64,000 nucleotides of DNA from Xiphydria camelus (GCA_963678675.1 OY783200.1:18220603-18284602); one strand, 5' to 3'. Numbered from the stretch's first letter, positions 21,600 through 34,359 are shown. Notes: generated by a model from the sequence alone, not told the origin. Program-made: numbers and translations.

Positions 21600-22248
21600 T
21601 GTGATATCAGGCCCCGCTTGAATCTTTTTCCAATTGAGGTATATTTTATATTTATACATAAATAAGCTCTCAGTAAATTTTTAGATCAAAATATTGATTT
21701 ATATAATCAAAAGTTATCGTCAAAAAATCAAAAAACGAAAATATTATTTATCTCGAAAACTACTCGACCAACTTCACACAGCAGAATATATGTTATGCAC
21801 CATCATGTAGCTATATTATAAAAAAGTATTAGATTGTTTCGCCCATAAATAAAGTAAAACAACAAGTTTGAATTCTTTAATAATTTTTTTTGCACACTAA
21901 AAATAGTACCCCCCCGCCGTTTTTTTATATACCTACTTAGATTCAAGCATGATTAAACTATGACATATAATTTTTACAAGATGATCGGTGTGAGACAACA
22001 AGTCGAAATAAATTAATGAAAATGAAACAACTTTGCCGTTCTCCTGACGTAATAGATAGCGAAAAACGGCAGAAGAAAAGTTGTAGGCCTAGTATGTATG
22101 TAGTTATGTAGAATGTGTACACTCTTGGCCCGAACAATTCTAATTATACCTCGCTTCACACATTTAAAACATAACTTTATGTGGGTCAAAGTGTCCTAAT
22201 AGAATACAGCAGCCATGGGTAGCCGGTCCTATTAATATGACAGGCCAC
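21600..22248. other. No recognised feature
   Basis: AT-rich sequence. Short frames only. Confidence 0.4.
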
Positions 22249-22251
22249 TGT

Positions 22252-22815
22252 ACAGGGTGCGTCAAAAGTTCTGTTACAAAAATTAAATGTGTTGTAACTT
22301 TTTTGTAGTTGAATTGTTTTGAAAGTGGTTATGTTCATTGGATTCCTCATAAAATTCTGCGTTTTTTACTGTACGTACTTTGTTTATCCGTTAAATTGTA
22401 GTACTTTTATGAAGGACGATAAAGAACGAGTGGCAATTATCGAATTACCCAAAGGAGGATTGTCTGATTCAGACATCGTAAAAACTCGCCGGATCTGAAT
22501 CCAATGCACTACTCAGTGTGGTCCATCTTGGAGGATAGAATTTCGGGAAGATGATATAATACTGTAGAACAGCTGGAAGAGGCACGTTACACGTGCGTAA
22601 GAAACGATTACCGTGGAAGAATGTGCGACCATTATTGGCAATTTTCGAAAACGTGTAAATAAATGCATCGAGGGCAAAGGTGGTAATGTGGTTCGTTTAA
22701 TTGTTATTGTACCAATAAATGTTATAATACAAGATAGTTCATTGATGTTGCGTACAAGTGGTTCTATAAGCCCGTCTTATATTTTTAATTTTGTAACAGA
22801 ACTTTTGACGCACTG
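22252..22815 (+). mobile_element. Internally deleted Tc1/mariner element
   Basis: TIR CAGGGTGCGTCAAAAGTTCT is flanked by TA (22250-22251, 22816-22817). Inside, the transposase start (MKDDKERVAIIELPKGG, from about 22411) jumps after SDIVK straight to the C-terminal part RRI*IQCT/SPDLNPMHYSVW in a shifted frame, followed by ILEDRISGR and a stop. The middle, including two catalytic Asp residues, is deleted. TA flanks and matching TIRs mean the remnant could have moved after the deletion. Confidence 0.8.
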
Positions 22816-22829
22816 TATATTGAATTCAG

Positions 22830-23925
22830 CAGCGATGCATAACGGCGGGAATTAAAAGTCTTGAGAGTCTCGCCTTGTAAATATTAGCAGTAACTCAGAA
22901 TTACTAGCTTACACGTGCGCACGCGGGCATGCGTACGTGTTATGCCTCGATCGGAGTGCGCGGTTCCACAATATCCCGAGAAACGGCCGAAGTCGGAGGT
23001 AAGGAGGCTCGCCGCGTGATATATATATGGTATGCATCTTGGCATCCGGGTTATACTCGTACGTCCTCTGCGATATGTTTATGCTCGCGCATAGCTAGAT
23101 AAATGCCCGCGCAGCAAAACTCTTTCGAATTTTAAAAATACAGAGAAAACTGAAATTTTTTTGAGACCCATGCTCAAGCGAAATTGGACAAGGACGGTTT
23201 AAGAGAAATTGTATCAAGAGACTCGGTAAAGTTTCGCATCAAGAATTAAACAAATTAATAAATTTCTTGAGCAGGTTATTCTTTCTCTGCGTGTAACTCC
23301 AATCTACGGGGAGCTCTCAGTGTCTCGAAAATTACAAAATTTCGATAAACAATAGAGCTGTGTTCAGTACAAAAGTGAGAGATTACATTTTAATTGGGTT
23401 GTTGATGGAAGCCATCGGTGGATGCAATTTAGAAAGACATTGTTCCAAGATTTTTAATCAGGAATTCAGTGGGGATTCTATAGGACCTATAGTACATAAA
23501 ATGAGTTTCATAGGGATTAATCTGGAAACGTAACGCTCACATTTAGAATTTCTGTCAGGAATATCAAGGCTGTATCTGGATCCGAGAGAGTCGTTATCAT
23601 GTTTCTTTATTACAGCAGGAGGCACCATTGCTTCACGTATTATCCTAAAAATCCAGTCAACCCCTTATAGGAATCTGATCAGCACATGTTTAATGACGAA
23701 CTTTCATTTAACGTAAGCGTATAAATTCGTTCAAATATAACATCATCACCCACGAAACAAATATTGTAATTAGTATATTGAAAGTTGCACTCAATATGCT
23801 TCGTTACTTGGGAGGCGTGTCATGCATCTGGAGTTTCATATTTCATAGGGCGTATGGTAACAATCTTCGCGTTCAGATTCATTTATTTCATCAGTTACAT
23901 AACGCGTAGTTCCATTCTGTTAGCA
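22830..23925 (+). other. Region upstream of the receptor gene
   Basis: Seems free of repeats known from this window. A CpG-rich patch at 22900-23110 (GCGCACGCGGGCATGCGTAC, then GATATATATATGG) could hold the promoter or a 5' UTR exon of the gene starting at 23926. No start site can be fixed from sequence alone. Confidence 0.3.
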
Positions 23926-26900
23926 ATGAAGACTGTTATGTTCGGTGGGTGCCTAATAGTTTCTGTCGTGATTAACTGTCAGATTCTTCTCGTTCATTTA
24001 GTAGAAGGAGAAACAACATGTAAGGATATTGAGAGCAAGTCGGTAATATTACGGCTCAAGAGATATCTTCTTTGTGATTACGATAATGATGAGCTACTGG
24101 CATCTGATGACAATAGTACGACAATAGTCACTTTACATTTGATGCCAAAATCCATCGAATTCGTAAGTTCTATATTTTTGTTATTATGTTCGGCATCAGT
24201 TTTTTTAACATTTTGATTTCATACAGGATGATCTAAAAAATACGTTGACTTCGCATACTTTGACGATGATGGTATATATTCTATACATGTATTTATATGA
24301 TATTGTAAGGGATGCCGAATGATTTGTATTATTATTGCTTTTCAACGTTCTAGGGATGGACAGATGCGCGGTTGAAGTGGACCAAAGACGACTTTGAAGG
24401 TGTTGAACAGATTCACGTTAGAAGCAGTGATATTTGGATACCACACTTCGCCGTGAACAATCCGTAAGTATGTAGACATTTTTGTAGGGGATGTGCCACC
24501 CAGTTACATTTAGCTATTTCATAAATCGATTCTAAAGATTTGGCGATTTTTTGTGTGATACAGTTTTTGTTATAGGATCATTTCTTCAAGGCTAGAAAGT
24601 AAATGAAATTTCTGTTATCATTTTATAATTTTTGTTGTCGGATTATAGAAATCAAAAAATTCTCGTTTATGAAATATAACATACTGAAATTATTCCTACA
24701 TGTTATATTTCAGCTCGTAATTTCAGATTTTCAAAAATTGGAAAGACTGTAGACTTTTATTGAAAAAATGACTAATTTCTCTGCAAAATATTATCTTATT
24801 GTTTCTTACTTAAAGCCCATTATTGTAAACGAATACTTGTTCAAAGTCATTTCCCAAGGTTATTTGAGAAATTACTCTTTGAGAAAAAAGTTATATAAAT
24901 AATATGAAACACCAGTGACACCAATGTTTCCTATAGCAGAAATGAAAGATGGTCTACTCTTTTAATGAGTATTATGTATTGACAAATCAATTAGCTAGAG
25001 AAAATAAGTAAATTTGATGAATATTTAATACACTACGCAACAAAATTATCGCAACAACTTATTTTACTCTAAAAATGGTCAAACTTCGGAAGCCCGTAGC
25101 ACAGGGAAAAACCATCGTATCCCTACCTTTTTTTTTTAAATTAAAGTTTAAAATCTCAGCTTTACTGTCTCGAAGTTTATTTTTCGATCTAAAGCACCGA
25201 GAGATTAAGAGACTCTGAAAATCAAGGTCATCCTTTGGAACTTAAAAATTTGCAAAGTTTGCGCATTGACACGGAGTTACAAAAATTTTTTTTCTAATTC
25301 TGATCACAGAAAATGAAAGTTCAACTCTTTACCCCTTTAATTTAAAAAAAATTTTTACTTTCCGATTTTTCTACGCCATTCTACAGCGTTTTAAATAAAA
25401 AAACTTAAAATCCCGTTTTTTTTCCCGTGTTACAGGGCCCAGGTAATGCGACAAATAATCATATTTTTTAAGACAAATGCATGGGCTTTATTGGGGCATC
25501 GAAATGCATCGCTTTCATATGAATTTTTTCTCAAAGAACAGATGATGGCCTACAAAATTTTTCGATGTTCAGGAGTGAAAATACCGTTCGAACACGAAAC
25601 TTCCTATAGAACTCGTCCAGGTGCACTTGTACAGTAAGTTAACATACGTGCAATACCTTTTCGGCGACCTCTAACTTGGCCCCAATGTCCCGATTAACTC
25701 GCGATCAACGTCTAACTTGGCCCCAATACCCCGTGTTAACTTACGAACGGCTTCTATGTAACTTCGCCCCAATGTCCCTATCTCGATACCAAAATCCTTG
25801 AAGAAGTAGTCCAGGTATACCTGGACGCAATATACGATCTCCAATAATTCGAAACAAAAATTTATAAGATCAAAAAAATTACGCAATTGATGTTCAGTTG
25901 AGTAATACTCCCAAAAACCGGGATTTTCAGTTTTTTTATTTAAAACGCTGTAGAATGGCGTAGAAAAATCGGAAAGTAAACGTTTCTTTTTTAAATTAAA
26001 GGTAAAGAGTTGAACTTTCATTTTCTGTGATCAGAATTTGAAAAAAAATTTTTTGTAACTCCGTATCAAAATGCGCAAACTTTACAGATTTTTAAGTTTC
26101 AAAAGATAACCTTGATTTTCAGGGTCTCTTAATCTCTCGGTGCTTTAAATCGAAAAATAAACTTTGGGACAGTAAAGCTGAGATATTAAGCTTTAATTTA
26201 AAAAAAAAAGATAGGGATACGATGATTTTTCGCTGTGCTACGGGCTTCCGAAGTTTGACAATTTTTAGAGTAAAATAAGTTGTTGCGATAATTTTGTTGC
26301 GTAGTGTATATTGGATTAATGTGCATGCCTTTTTTCTAACCCTTTAAATCACAGCGACGATATGGGCGATCATCGACAAGATATTCCAGAAACGGATTGT
26401 TTAGTTCAATACGATGGATTTGTCCTGTGCGTACCCCATATTAAATATACTTTCTACTGCGATGCCGACTACAGAAACTGGCCTTTCGATAAACAAAACT
26501 GTACTTTTCGCCTTGGTTCATGGGTCCTCAGTAGCGACAAGATTATTATTAACATTGCCAAATCGGTACTAATTAAAATCTAACGTGAATCTATTTTCGA
26601 TAATGTACACGTCATCAACCGCATGACGAATATATGTTATTAAAATAATCGCAGATGGTTCTAGATGAATATGAGAAAAATCAACAATGGGATCTTATTT
26701 CGGTGAATACCACGAGAGTCGTGCAAACGTTGGATTGTTGCCCCAATGAAAAATATCACTCCATCCTTTTCCACTTCCTCTTAGAACGGCATTCGAGTGT
26801 AATGGCTGCAACGTACGTTACTCCAGCGATACGTGAGTTTGACAATGACGTTATATAACAACACGGTCGATAGGTAATATACTTATGCATCATAACTAAC

Positions 26901-27560
26901 TCGCGATAATTAATACTGTAATTATTTACAGTTCTAATCGGCACAACTTTTACGGTACTATGTCTGGATCCAAAATCAACTGAAAGCTTTGGCGCAGCTA
27001 GCATCAACTTTATCTGCTATTTACTTTGCATACAAAATCTTCTATGGTTATTACCTTTTAACGGAGCAGCTCCTCCCCGTATATGTAAGTAATAAACATT
27101 ATAATAAGCAGCATTATATTGCTTCAGACTCGTGTGTAACTGGGTTTTTATTTCTCTGTATTCACTAGTGCTCTTTTATCGAGATTCCTTAATAGTATCT
27201 GGCATTTCGATACTTCTCATGATTTTTCAACGTCAGCTACAAACAATAAATGCACCTGCGCCTGGCTGGCTTTCGAGGTTTACCGCTTTTATATTGGATA
27301 GTGAAGCCGGACGGATCCTTTTCTTCGGTAGTCTTAACCCAAAAACTTCGGCAAAGGTAGACGCAGAGGTAGGGGATGATGCGAGTCTAGTTCAGTCGGA
27401 GTCAACCGAAGTCACGAATGGAGACACAACATGGGTGCATGTTGCTACCATCATTGGACGTCTTTCTTTCATCTGTATAGTTCTAACATATATTATTATG
27501 CTGTTCAGTCTAATTCTAATTCACGATATCAATTATATTGATATCTCGGTCAAAAATTGA
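23926..27560 (+). CDS. Divergent nicotinic acetylcholine receptor alpha-type subunit (7 exons)
   Basis: Exons: 23926-24162, 24227-24271, 24354-24463, 26355-26565, 26655-26832, 26932-27084, 27169-27560. Every intron is GT-AG with consistent phase, giving 441 codons with no stop. The 45- and 110-nt exons are typical of this family. A signal peptide starts at MKTVMFGGCLIV. The extracellular part has WTDARLKW (about 96-103), IWIPHFAVNN (121-130), a Cys-loop C166-C180 containing NWPFDKQN, GSW (185-187) and the vicinal C229-C230 of alpha subunits. M1 is about 255-272, M2 282-301, M3 312-333 and M4 410-428. Such subunits form acetylcholine-gated pentameric channels in neuronal membranes. Oddities: the GEK motif before M2 is replaced by STESFG, and M2 reads NFICYLLCIQNLLWLLPFNG. 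This resembles the divergent insect subunits (honeybee alpha9/beta2 type, from memory), which may not form ordinary cation pores. Intron 3 is enlarged by a MITE. Confidence 0.9.
25031..26306. mobile_element. Foldback Tc1-type MITE inside receptor intron 3
   Basis: The TIR CACTACGCAACAAAATTATC extends into arms of about 390 bp (25031-25421 and 25917-26306), flanked by TA on both sides. The 500-bp centre has short frames without domains. It lies wholly between the exons ending at 24463 and starting at 26355, so it does not damage the coding sequence. Transcribed with the intron, it would form a long hairpin. Confidence 0.85.
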
Positions 27561-28185
27561 ACACCTTGATGTTGACGTTCGGATTCGAATGTTTTATTAG
27601 GAAAAAATTCGAGTAGGAATATTTCGATTATATTTATATCATGCACATTTATTTTTCCTATTTTAAATTAATTGTAGCCTTATATCGAGTTGCGATCTAT
27701 AGCTAATACTACGTGTAGGTATTCTCAACATCACACTTAATTTAGTTGGTCCAAAATTGAGCTAGTTTGGATATAGGAATTTATGACAATTTGCATTTAT
27801 TTATGTTTCTTTACTCGCTTCTCTCTTTAGGTTAATTACTAAAATAGTAAAGTAAATCAAGAGACACGGCAGTGTCTCGCGGCACGTTCGTTCAAGTAGT
27901 TTCGCGCTCAGACACGACAGCGCTGATGTCGCGAGCGCGCACCCGTGTCTCTTTACACCACAAATGTCTGCCCCCTGCACCCCTCAATTTTTACATCGAA
28001 TTTTCCCAATAAATATACGGTTATAACCAAAAATATGCTTAGTTACGCCATATAAATTGACTATTCTCTATTGATAGAGACCAGAATAAATGTTATAAGT
28101 TACATATTAACAGAGATTCTTCTTTAGCAACGCGAAGACACGCCCCTTGCGCCTAAAAGTCGAGAATCCGATTTCTCGGGCGATA
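27561..28185. other. Downstream of the receptor gene
   Basis: 3' UTR presumably starts here. A short inverted motif GAGACACGGCAGTGTCTCG lies at about 27860. CpG-rich patch 27880-27960. No ORF called. Confidence 0.35.
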
Positions 28186-29000
28186 TATATCGCATGTCCT
28201 ATGGCCAACCGCGCAGGTGAGCTGCGACCTGAATTCTTGACTTCGGCAGTATTTATGGTACAGTTAGAGTGGGCTTCAGACGAGTGCGCTGCATAAGAAC
28301 GAAAAGTGTCGACTGCTCTTCTAATAGCTGTCAATTCGGGAGATCGAAGCGTTTCATGTAACCTCAAAATCGTAAAGTTTTGAATTAGTAGTGAATAATT
28401 TGTAGAAGTGATGAGAAATAATCATAAATAATCTTCCGAATTGACAGCCATCGTGAAATCAGACGACGCTTTTCGCTCTTACGCTGCGTTCTTACGAAAA
28501 GTGTGAAACGTCTGATCTCCCGATGGCTATCAATTCGGGAGATCGAAGTCTAAGCTCGAAATCGTGAATCTTTGAATAAATGGTAAGTAATGTTCAGAAG
28601 CGAGAGTTAACAATCATTCGGGTTTTTTCGATGTCCAACCGAATTACACGCCTCATGTCTATTTGTTTCAGAAATTATTTCCGCGCTAGCACCGCGCGTG
28701 TCTAGGAAGTAGTTTTACGAAGTGGCGTAAGCGATACCTAAGGTGTCAATTCGAAAGATTATTTATGATTATTTCTCATCACTTCTACAAATTATTCACT
28801 ACTAATTCAAAACTTTACGATTTTGAGGTTACACGAAACGCTTCGATCTCCCGAATTGACAGCTATTAGAAGAGCAGTCGACACTTTTCGTTCTTATGCA
28901 GCGCACTCGTCTGAAGCCCACTAACTGTACCATAAATACTGCCGAAGTCAAGAATTCAGGTCGCAGCTCACCTGCGCGATTGGCCATAGGACATGCGGTA
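28186..29000. mobile_element. CCGYATGTCC-family foldback with 250-bp arms
   Basis: The left arm (about 28186-28435) and right arm (28745-29000) are inverse complements. The outer ends read CGCATGTCCTATGGCCAA and its complement, and the inner text holds CTCCCGAATTGACAGCTA. The 310-bp loop is another part copy of the same family (28440-28640). Frames of 85-86 codons on - in each arm are mirror copies and not genes. Confidence 0.75.
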
Positions 29001-29004
29001 TATG

Positions 29005-29333
29005 TCAAAATCTCACAAAAATTCCGCCTACCTCGGGGATAGTCGGCCATGATCGGAAATGTGTACACAGATGCGGCCACACGCATACGCTATCAAATGT
29101 ATGTGAGAGTGTGTGAGAGAATATATTCCTTAAATGTGTTGGGTATTTTCAAAGTTAATAAAATATTTCCATTTGCGAAACGATTAACCTCGCGTTTATT
29201 TCGATCCTCGGACGCGCTTGTTAATAAAATGTAAAAATTCAGTGTAATCGGAGTTATGAATCTCAATAGTGGTGAATGTGACAGACGCTCCATATAGTTT
29301 AATAATCGTTTGTATTTTGTTTGTGTTTTGTTT
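29005..29333. other. No recognised feature
   Basis: AT-rich spacer between two foldbacks. Confidence 0.4.
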
Positions 29334-31140
29334 GTCATTTATCGAACATAGACAGCAGAAAAGGAATCGAAATGCAATTAGATAAGTTAATTTCTGAATT
29401 ACTTCATTTAACCTCATTTTGATAACCTATAAAGAATACATATCTTTGTGGTCACTTCTTTTTTTCTTTCAGCATTGCATATGACGGGACGAACTCTTTG
29501 AGGACTAAGCGGAATTAATCTTTCTACATATTGGAGAATCCAAGTCGTGGGAGAAGAACAAAAACATCGGAGTAACTACAATATCGGGGTAACTATAATA
29601 CTTTATTTCTATTTTTTTCTCATCGGTGCTTGCCCTCTGCCTTCCTACTACAAGTTTCGATTTATATACTAAATTTTATTTTATTTTTAGTTCATCGCCT
29701 CCACTCCATCGCCTTCTACTTCTTCTACCCAGTGAGGATTTCTCACGGACCAATAGTGGGCGTTGTGATTATTCATTAATCCTTCGTTGTAGAATTTCGA
29801 TTCATCTGTGAACAAAATCTTCTGACGAACGAGGGATCGTCCACTTGCCGTTCCAAAAACCAGTCGGAATAGTTCATTCGTCGAGCTGGATCTGCTTTCT
29901 CCGGTGCATGTATGTATACTTCATTTTATATAAAAGGATGAAAATTCTTTTCTATTTCTTATAGTCTTATTCTCTCTAGGAGAGCATCGATGTTCCACTG
30001 CTCTCGTATTCTTTCAGGTCTTTCTAAAAAATAATTATAGAAATCACATATATAATTCAGCTCTGACAAGTACAATCTTATCGAGCTGTCTTATCGAGCT
30101 GTATCTTTCAATGTAATGATTCTAAAATGTTTCTATAATGTTTTGCAACTTTGTGAATTTATCGAGAAAGATATATTTCTAACATAGGGTAGTGTTCAAA
30201 AATATTGCAAAATATCGCAAGAATATCAGAAAAATTACTTGTAAAGACGTGTTTTATGGGATGTAATTTCTTAATTAAATATTTGTTAAGATAATTTAAC
30301 ATAAATCTCTCACTTTCGTAATTTCTGTCGGTTATGAGACTGCTGGATTGCCGTACCTTTGGTCCAATATTGAAAATAAATCTTCTCAAGGCTGAATACG
30401 ACTTGGGCATGTTTCAGTGTACAATTAGCTAAATCCAGCTCGACGAATGAACTATTTCGACTGGTTTTTGTAACGGCAAGTGGACGATCCCTCGTTCGTC
30501 AGAAGATTTTGTTCACAGATGAATCGAAATTCTACAACGAAGGATTAATGAATAATCACAACGCCCACTATTGGTCCGTGAGAAATCCTCACTGGGTAGA
30601 AGAAGTAGAAGGCGATGGGGGGAGTGGAGGCGATGAACTAAAAATAAAATAAAATTTAGTATATAAATCGAAACTTGTAGTAGGAAGGCAGAGGGCAAGC
30701 ACCGATGAGAAAAAAATAGAAATAAAGTATTATAGTTACCCCGATATTGTAGTTACTCCAATGTTTTTGTTCTTCTCCCACGACTTGGATTCTTCAATAA
30801 TATGTAGAAAGATTAATTCCGCTTAGTCCTCAAAGAGTTCCGTTCCGTCCTCATATGCAATGCTGAAAGAAAAAATTGTAGATATTGTAGTTACTCCAAT
30901 GTTTTTGTTCTTCTCCCACGACTTGGATTCTTCAATAATATGTAGAAAGATTAATTCCGCTTAGTCCTCAAAGAGTTCCGTCCCGTCCTCATATGCAATG
31001 CTGAAAGAAAAAAAGAAGTGACCACAAAGATATGTATTCTTTATAGGTTATCAAAATGAGGTTAAATGAAGTAATTCAGAAATTAATTTATCTGATTGCA
31101 TTTCGACTCCTTTTCTGCTGTCTATGTTCGATGAATGACT
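29334..31140. mobile_element. Foldback built from mirrored Tc1/mariner transposase pieces
   Basis: The left arm (29334-29915) is mirrored at 30425-31140. The right arm also carries a tandem duplication of about 130 bp (30745-30880 and 30885-31015, with TTCTTCTCCCACGACTTGGA). Each arm holds the same piece of a transposase: + strand at 30480-30610 reads RQKILFTDESKFYNEGLMNN, then HNAHYWSVRNPHWVEEVEG, the first catalytic Asp region of mariner-type DDE enzymes. The - strand of the left arm and centre (30020-29700) reads ERPERIREQWNIDALLERI, then the same block. No complete transposase remains. Confidence 0.7.
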
Positions 31141-31445
31141 ACAGAAAAATAGCACGGTTTCTATTTATTAATAATAAAAACACAAGCAGCTGTCACATTT
31201 TTCAGAGCACCCATCACCTACATTAAAAGTTAGCTGATGTTTTTCAAATTGATACGTCTCTTTGGTTTGAGTCCGGGCTAACGATATTACCATTAAATTA
31301 CAGGAATCGTCGGTATCTCCTAAGCGCCGAGCGATATGCAACCCATTTGCTGGCGTGTATAGTGCGACTGACCCTGTATATACTGCGATAAGTGGTATCT
31401 TTACATGCTATCAAATAATTCGTCGCGGTCATTGGAAGAGTAAAC

Positions 31446-31690
31446 AGTATGTCCGATGGCAAACTCCAACTTTTGAATTTCCCTGACATTAGGCCGGATT
31501 AGAATTGGTTTCGGGAGAGTGCGCTGCGGTCTTACGAGCCGAGCGAGCAGTGTCAAACGTCTGATCTCCCAGTAGCTGTCAATTCGGGAGATCGAAGCAT
31601 CTAACCTCGAAATCGTTAATTTATAAATAATGATAAATAATGCGTAGAAGTGATAAGAAATAATCATTCGGGTTTCTTCGATGAGATTCC
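31446..31690. mobile_element. CCGYATGTCC-family fragment
   Basis: Starts CAGTATGTCCGATGGC and contains CAATTCGGGAGATCGAAGC and ATAAGAAATAATCATTCGGG, matching the loop at 28440-28640. Confidence 0.55.
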
Positions 31691-31752
31691 TCAAGTGTTT
31701 AAAAATCGGTGTCCGATTTTGGCCAATAACTGTTGCTTCAACTTCCAGAGGT

Positions 31753-32613
31753 ATTAAGTATTACTACAGAACGAGTAGGTTAGAAGATTTTCATGAAGAC
31801 TCGCGCTATTCTAACATGGAATCTCGTACAGGTGCAACCGAAGAGGATCTAGCTCGTGCCCTGTCCGTAAAAAGATGACTCGATGGACATCGGAGAATAT
31901 CAGGCTTGTCACCAAGCGCCTATTACCCACGGTACATTCATTGCAATACGCGCTTCTCGTTTCATTCAACTATTCCAGCGTTAAATAACTTTTACTTCTT
32001 TCAAGGTAATAACCTTTTATGAACTGTTCGTGGTAGGAGGCAGCGATCGATAATAGAGACTTGTCGTAGACAAGTTCGTCTATTAAAACTAAAAGGCAAT
32101 TCGCTGTGCCGAACTAGGTACCACTGCGATAATGTGCCCGAGCTCGCGGTCTATTCTGCAATTAACGTTAACATAATCCTGATTATACTCGGGTGATGGG
32201 TGTTCTAAACGAGGTAAGTTGATACTAAACATCGGATGCTGTAAGCTGACTTGCTAGTGTATGCTTTGCAACTGGAACATCATCGCCGGAATAATTTTTC
32301 TATGATTAGTGACAATCATTGATCGTTGCCCCCTACGATCAACACAATTCGTACAAGATAAATACTTTGAAAGAAGTAAAAGTTACTTAAAGCAGGAATA
32401 GTTAAAATGAAAAGCGCATATTGCAATGAAAGTACTATGGGTAAAAGGCGCTCGCTGACAAGACTGACATTCTCCGATGTCCATCGAATCATCTTTTTAC
32501 GGACAGGACACGAGTTAGATCCTATTCGGTTGCACCTGTACGAGATGATATGTCAGAAAATCGTGAGTCTTCATGAAAATCTTCTAACCTACTCGTTCTG
32601 CAGTAATACTTAA
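31753..32613. repeat. Inverted repeat, ~250-bp arms
   Basis: The arms 31753-32006 and 32366-32613 are inverse complements at about 85-90 percent and contain TTTTACTTCTTTCAAGGTAA and its mirror. A + strand frame in the right arm (MGKRRSLTRLTFSDVHRI, about 32434) and its mirror in the left arm show no known domain. The loop has no ORF. Confidence 0.7.
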
Positions 32614-32865
32614 TAATAAAAAATTATTCTCCTACATGTACATATTCTCCTGATGAATAAATTCCAAAAAGTAGTGAAATCCCCCCACAAAAACAGATCC
32701 TCTGTAAAAAAGGCGTCATGTTCATTCAGTGCCAACAAAAATTGATACGTAAAATACTCCCCAAAAAAGATTTGAAATCAATTAAGATCGCCATGTTCAA
32801 GATTTATATATAAAAAGTAAAAGGCATCATTTGAAAGGAAAATTATTGTAACCGTTTTATGTATA

Positions 32866-33020
32866 CAGGGTGTTCACGTCCAGGCGCCGAGTGTGTGTGG
32901 AGCTTTGAATTTTGTCGCATACACAAACCAAATGGCGGCTCAGTTAGTCTTCCCTGTCATTACTGCGGCCATTTATTAATTGAAGACCAAATTGCACATG
33001 TAGATCATTATTGGTATGAT
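32866..33020. mobile_element. Partial CAGGGTGYTCACGYCCAGG MITE
   Basis: The left end matches the complete copy at 34983-35195 through ATTTATTAATTGAAGACCAA. The right end is missing. Confidence 0.6.
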
Positions 33021-33104
33021 TGATTATTATTACATCACAATTAATAATATCTGAATTTTTAGGTATGATGTTATTATAGTGTAAAGTGAAATGATAATTT
33101 AATT

Positions 33105-33840
33105 AAGCAATGGACTTTTGCACATACCCTGGACACGGTGAGATATACGGTGAAACACAGAGAACTTTAAATATATTTTCATAAACGCAGGGTCGAGTTT
33201 TTAGCTGCGATGGCATTACTGAACAGAGCGAATCAATAATTCTTTAAACAATAAATATTTCTAAATGTCTCAGAAACGGGGAGAGATGCGATGAAACAGA
33301 AGAAATTTCGGAATGTTTTATAGAGAGGTCAAATTTTTGGTCACACTGCTATTACCGAAGAGAACGAGTCGATAATTATTTAAATAATAAATTTATGTAA
33401 ATGTCTCGGAAACAGTGAGAGATACGGCGAAACGGAGAAAACTTTGAAATTTCGAAGGGGAACGCACTTTCAGCCATGATGGCACTACCGAACAGAGCGA
33501 ATCGATAATTTGTTTAAACAATGAGTTTTTGTACAAACATATTGGAAATGATGAAAGATATGGGGAAGCGGAGAAAATTCTGGGACGATACGTTTAATTT
33601 CGAATTGTCAGTAGCGATTATACTACCGAACTATGCAGGTCGATAATTTGTTTTAACAATACATTAATGCAAATATCTCGAAAACGGTGAGAGATATGGT
33701 GAAACGAAGAAAATTTAGCGGTTTAGTATAGAGGGCCGAGCATTCAGTCATGATGATATTACCACATACAGCGAGTTGATAATTAATTTAATAATTTGTG
33801 TAGACAATGAACTTTTGCAAATATCTCAGAAATGGAAATC
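33105..33840. repeat. ~138-bp satellite-like tandem array, about 5.4 units
   Basis: Units start near 33105, 33236, 33373, 33506, 33641 and 33781. Each has AAATATCTCGGAAACGGTGA, then GARAAAAT, then ATGATGGCATTACCGAACAG and GCGAATCGATAATTTGTTTA. Units differ by 15-25 percent, so the array is old. Confidence 0.85.
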
Positions 33841-34242
33841 GACTACAGATGCATTCCGTGAGTATCTGTGATGTTATCACAAAATAAATCCAAATTCACA
33901 CCAAGAGCATCTGCAACTTCCTTTAATCACGCAACAACATTAGCCTCATATTCAAAGATATTTAAATTAAAAAAAAATATCTACAGTTGTACTAGGCCCT
34001 ACCAAATAATCAACAGTTTTATTACAACTAGTATTTACCTGGTAAGTATAAAATAACAGTTACATGACGAATATACTACAATTCTCAATTCATTTACATA
34101 AAACTAATATTACAACGCTGCTATATTACTGTTACATAAATGAATAGGAAGTTTTAATGTGAAAGCAGTAGTTCCATAACAAATATATTGAAATTTTTCA
34201 CTCATTTATAAAATAGTAATACAACAATGGCAAATCTTAATG

Positions 34243-34350
34243 CAGGGTCTTCAAAAAGTCCAGGTACGGCTGATTATCTCAGCGGGAAATCATTTTAGAG
34301 AAAAATGTTTAATGCAAAACTTTTAGGATTTTTTCCTGGCTTCCCAGACC
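34243..34350 (+). mobile_element. Helitron internal fragment
   Basis: Matches 52605-52690 (GGCTGATTATCTCAGCGGGA, then TTTAGAGAAAAATGTTTAAT and CTTTTAGGATTTTT). Both ends missing. Confidence 0.6.
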
Positions 34351-34359
34351 AAGTTCGAG

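Noticed and set aside
27132..27168. Extension of the last receptor exon upstream to GTG at 27132
   Set aside because: The in-phase acceptor after TTCACTAG (27168) restores the M3 reading frame. Using the earlier CAG at 27127 leads to a stop.
28107..29086. ORFs of 85-86 codons on the - strand
   Set aside because: Both fall in the mirrored arms of a foldback and consist of MITE sequence.
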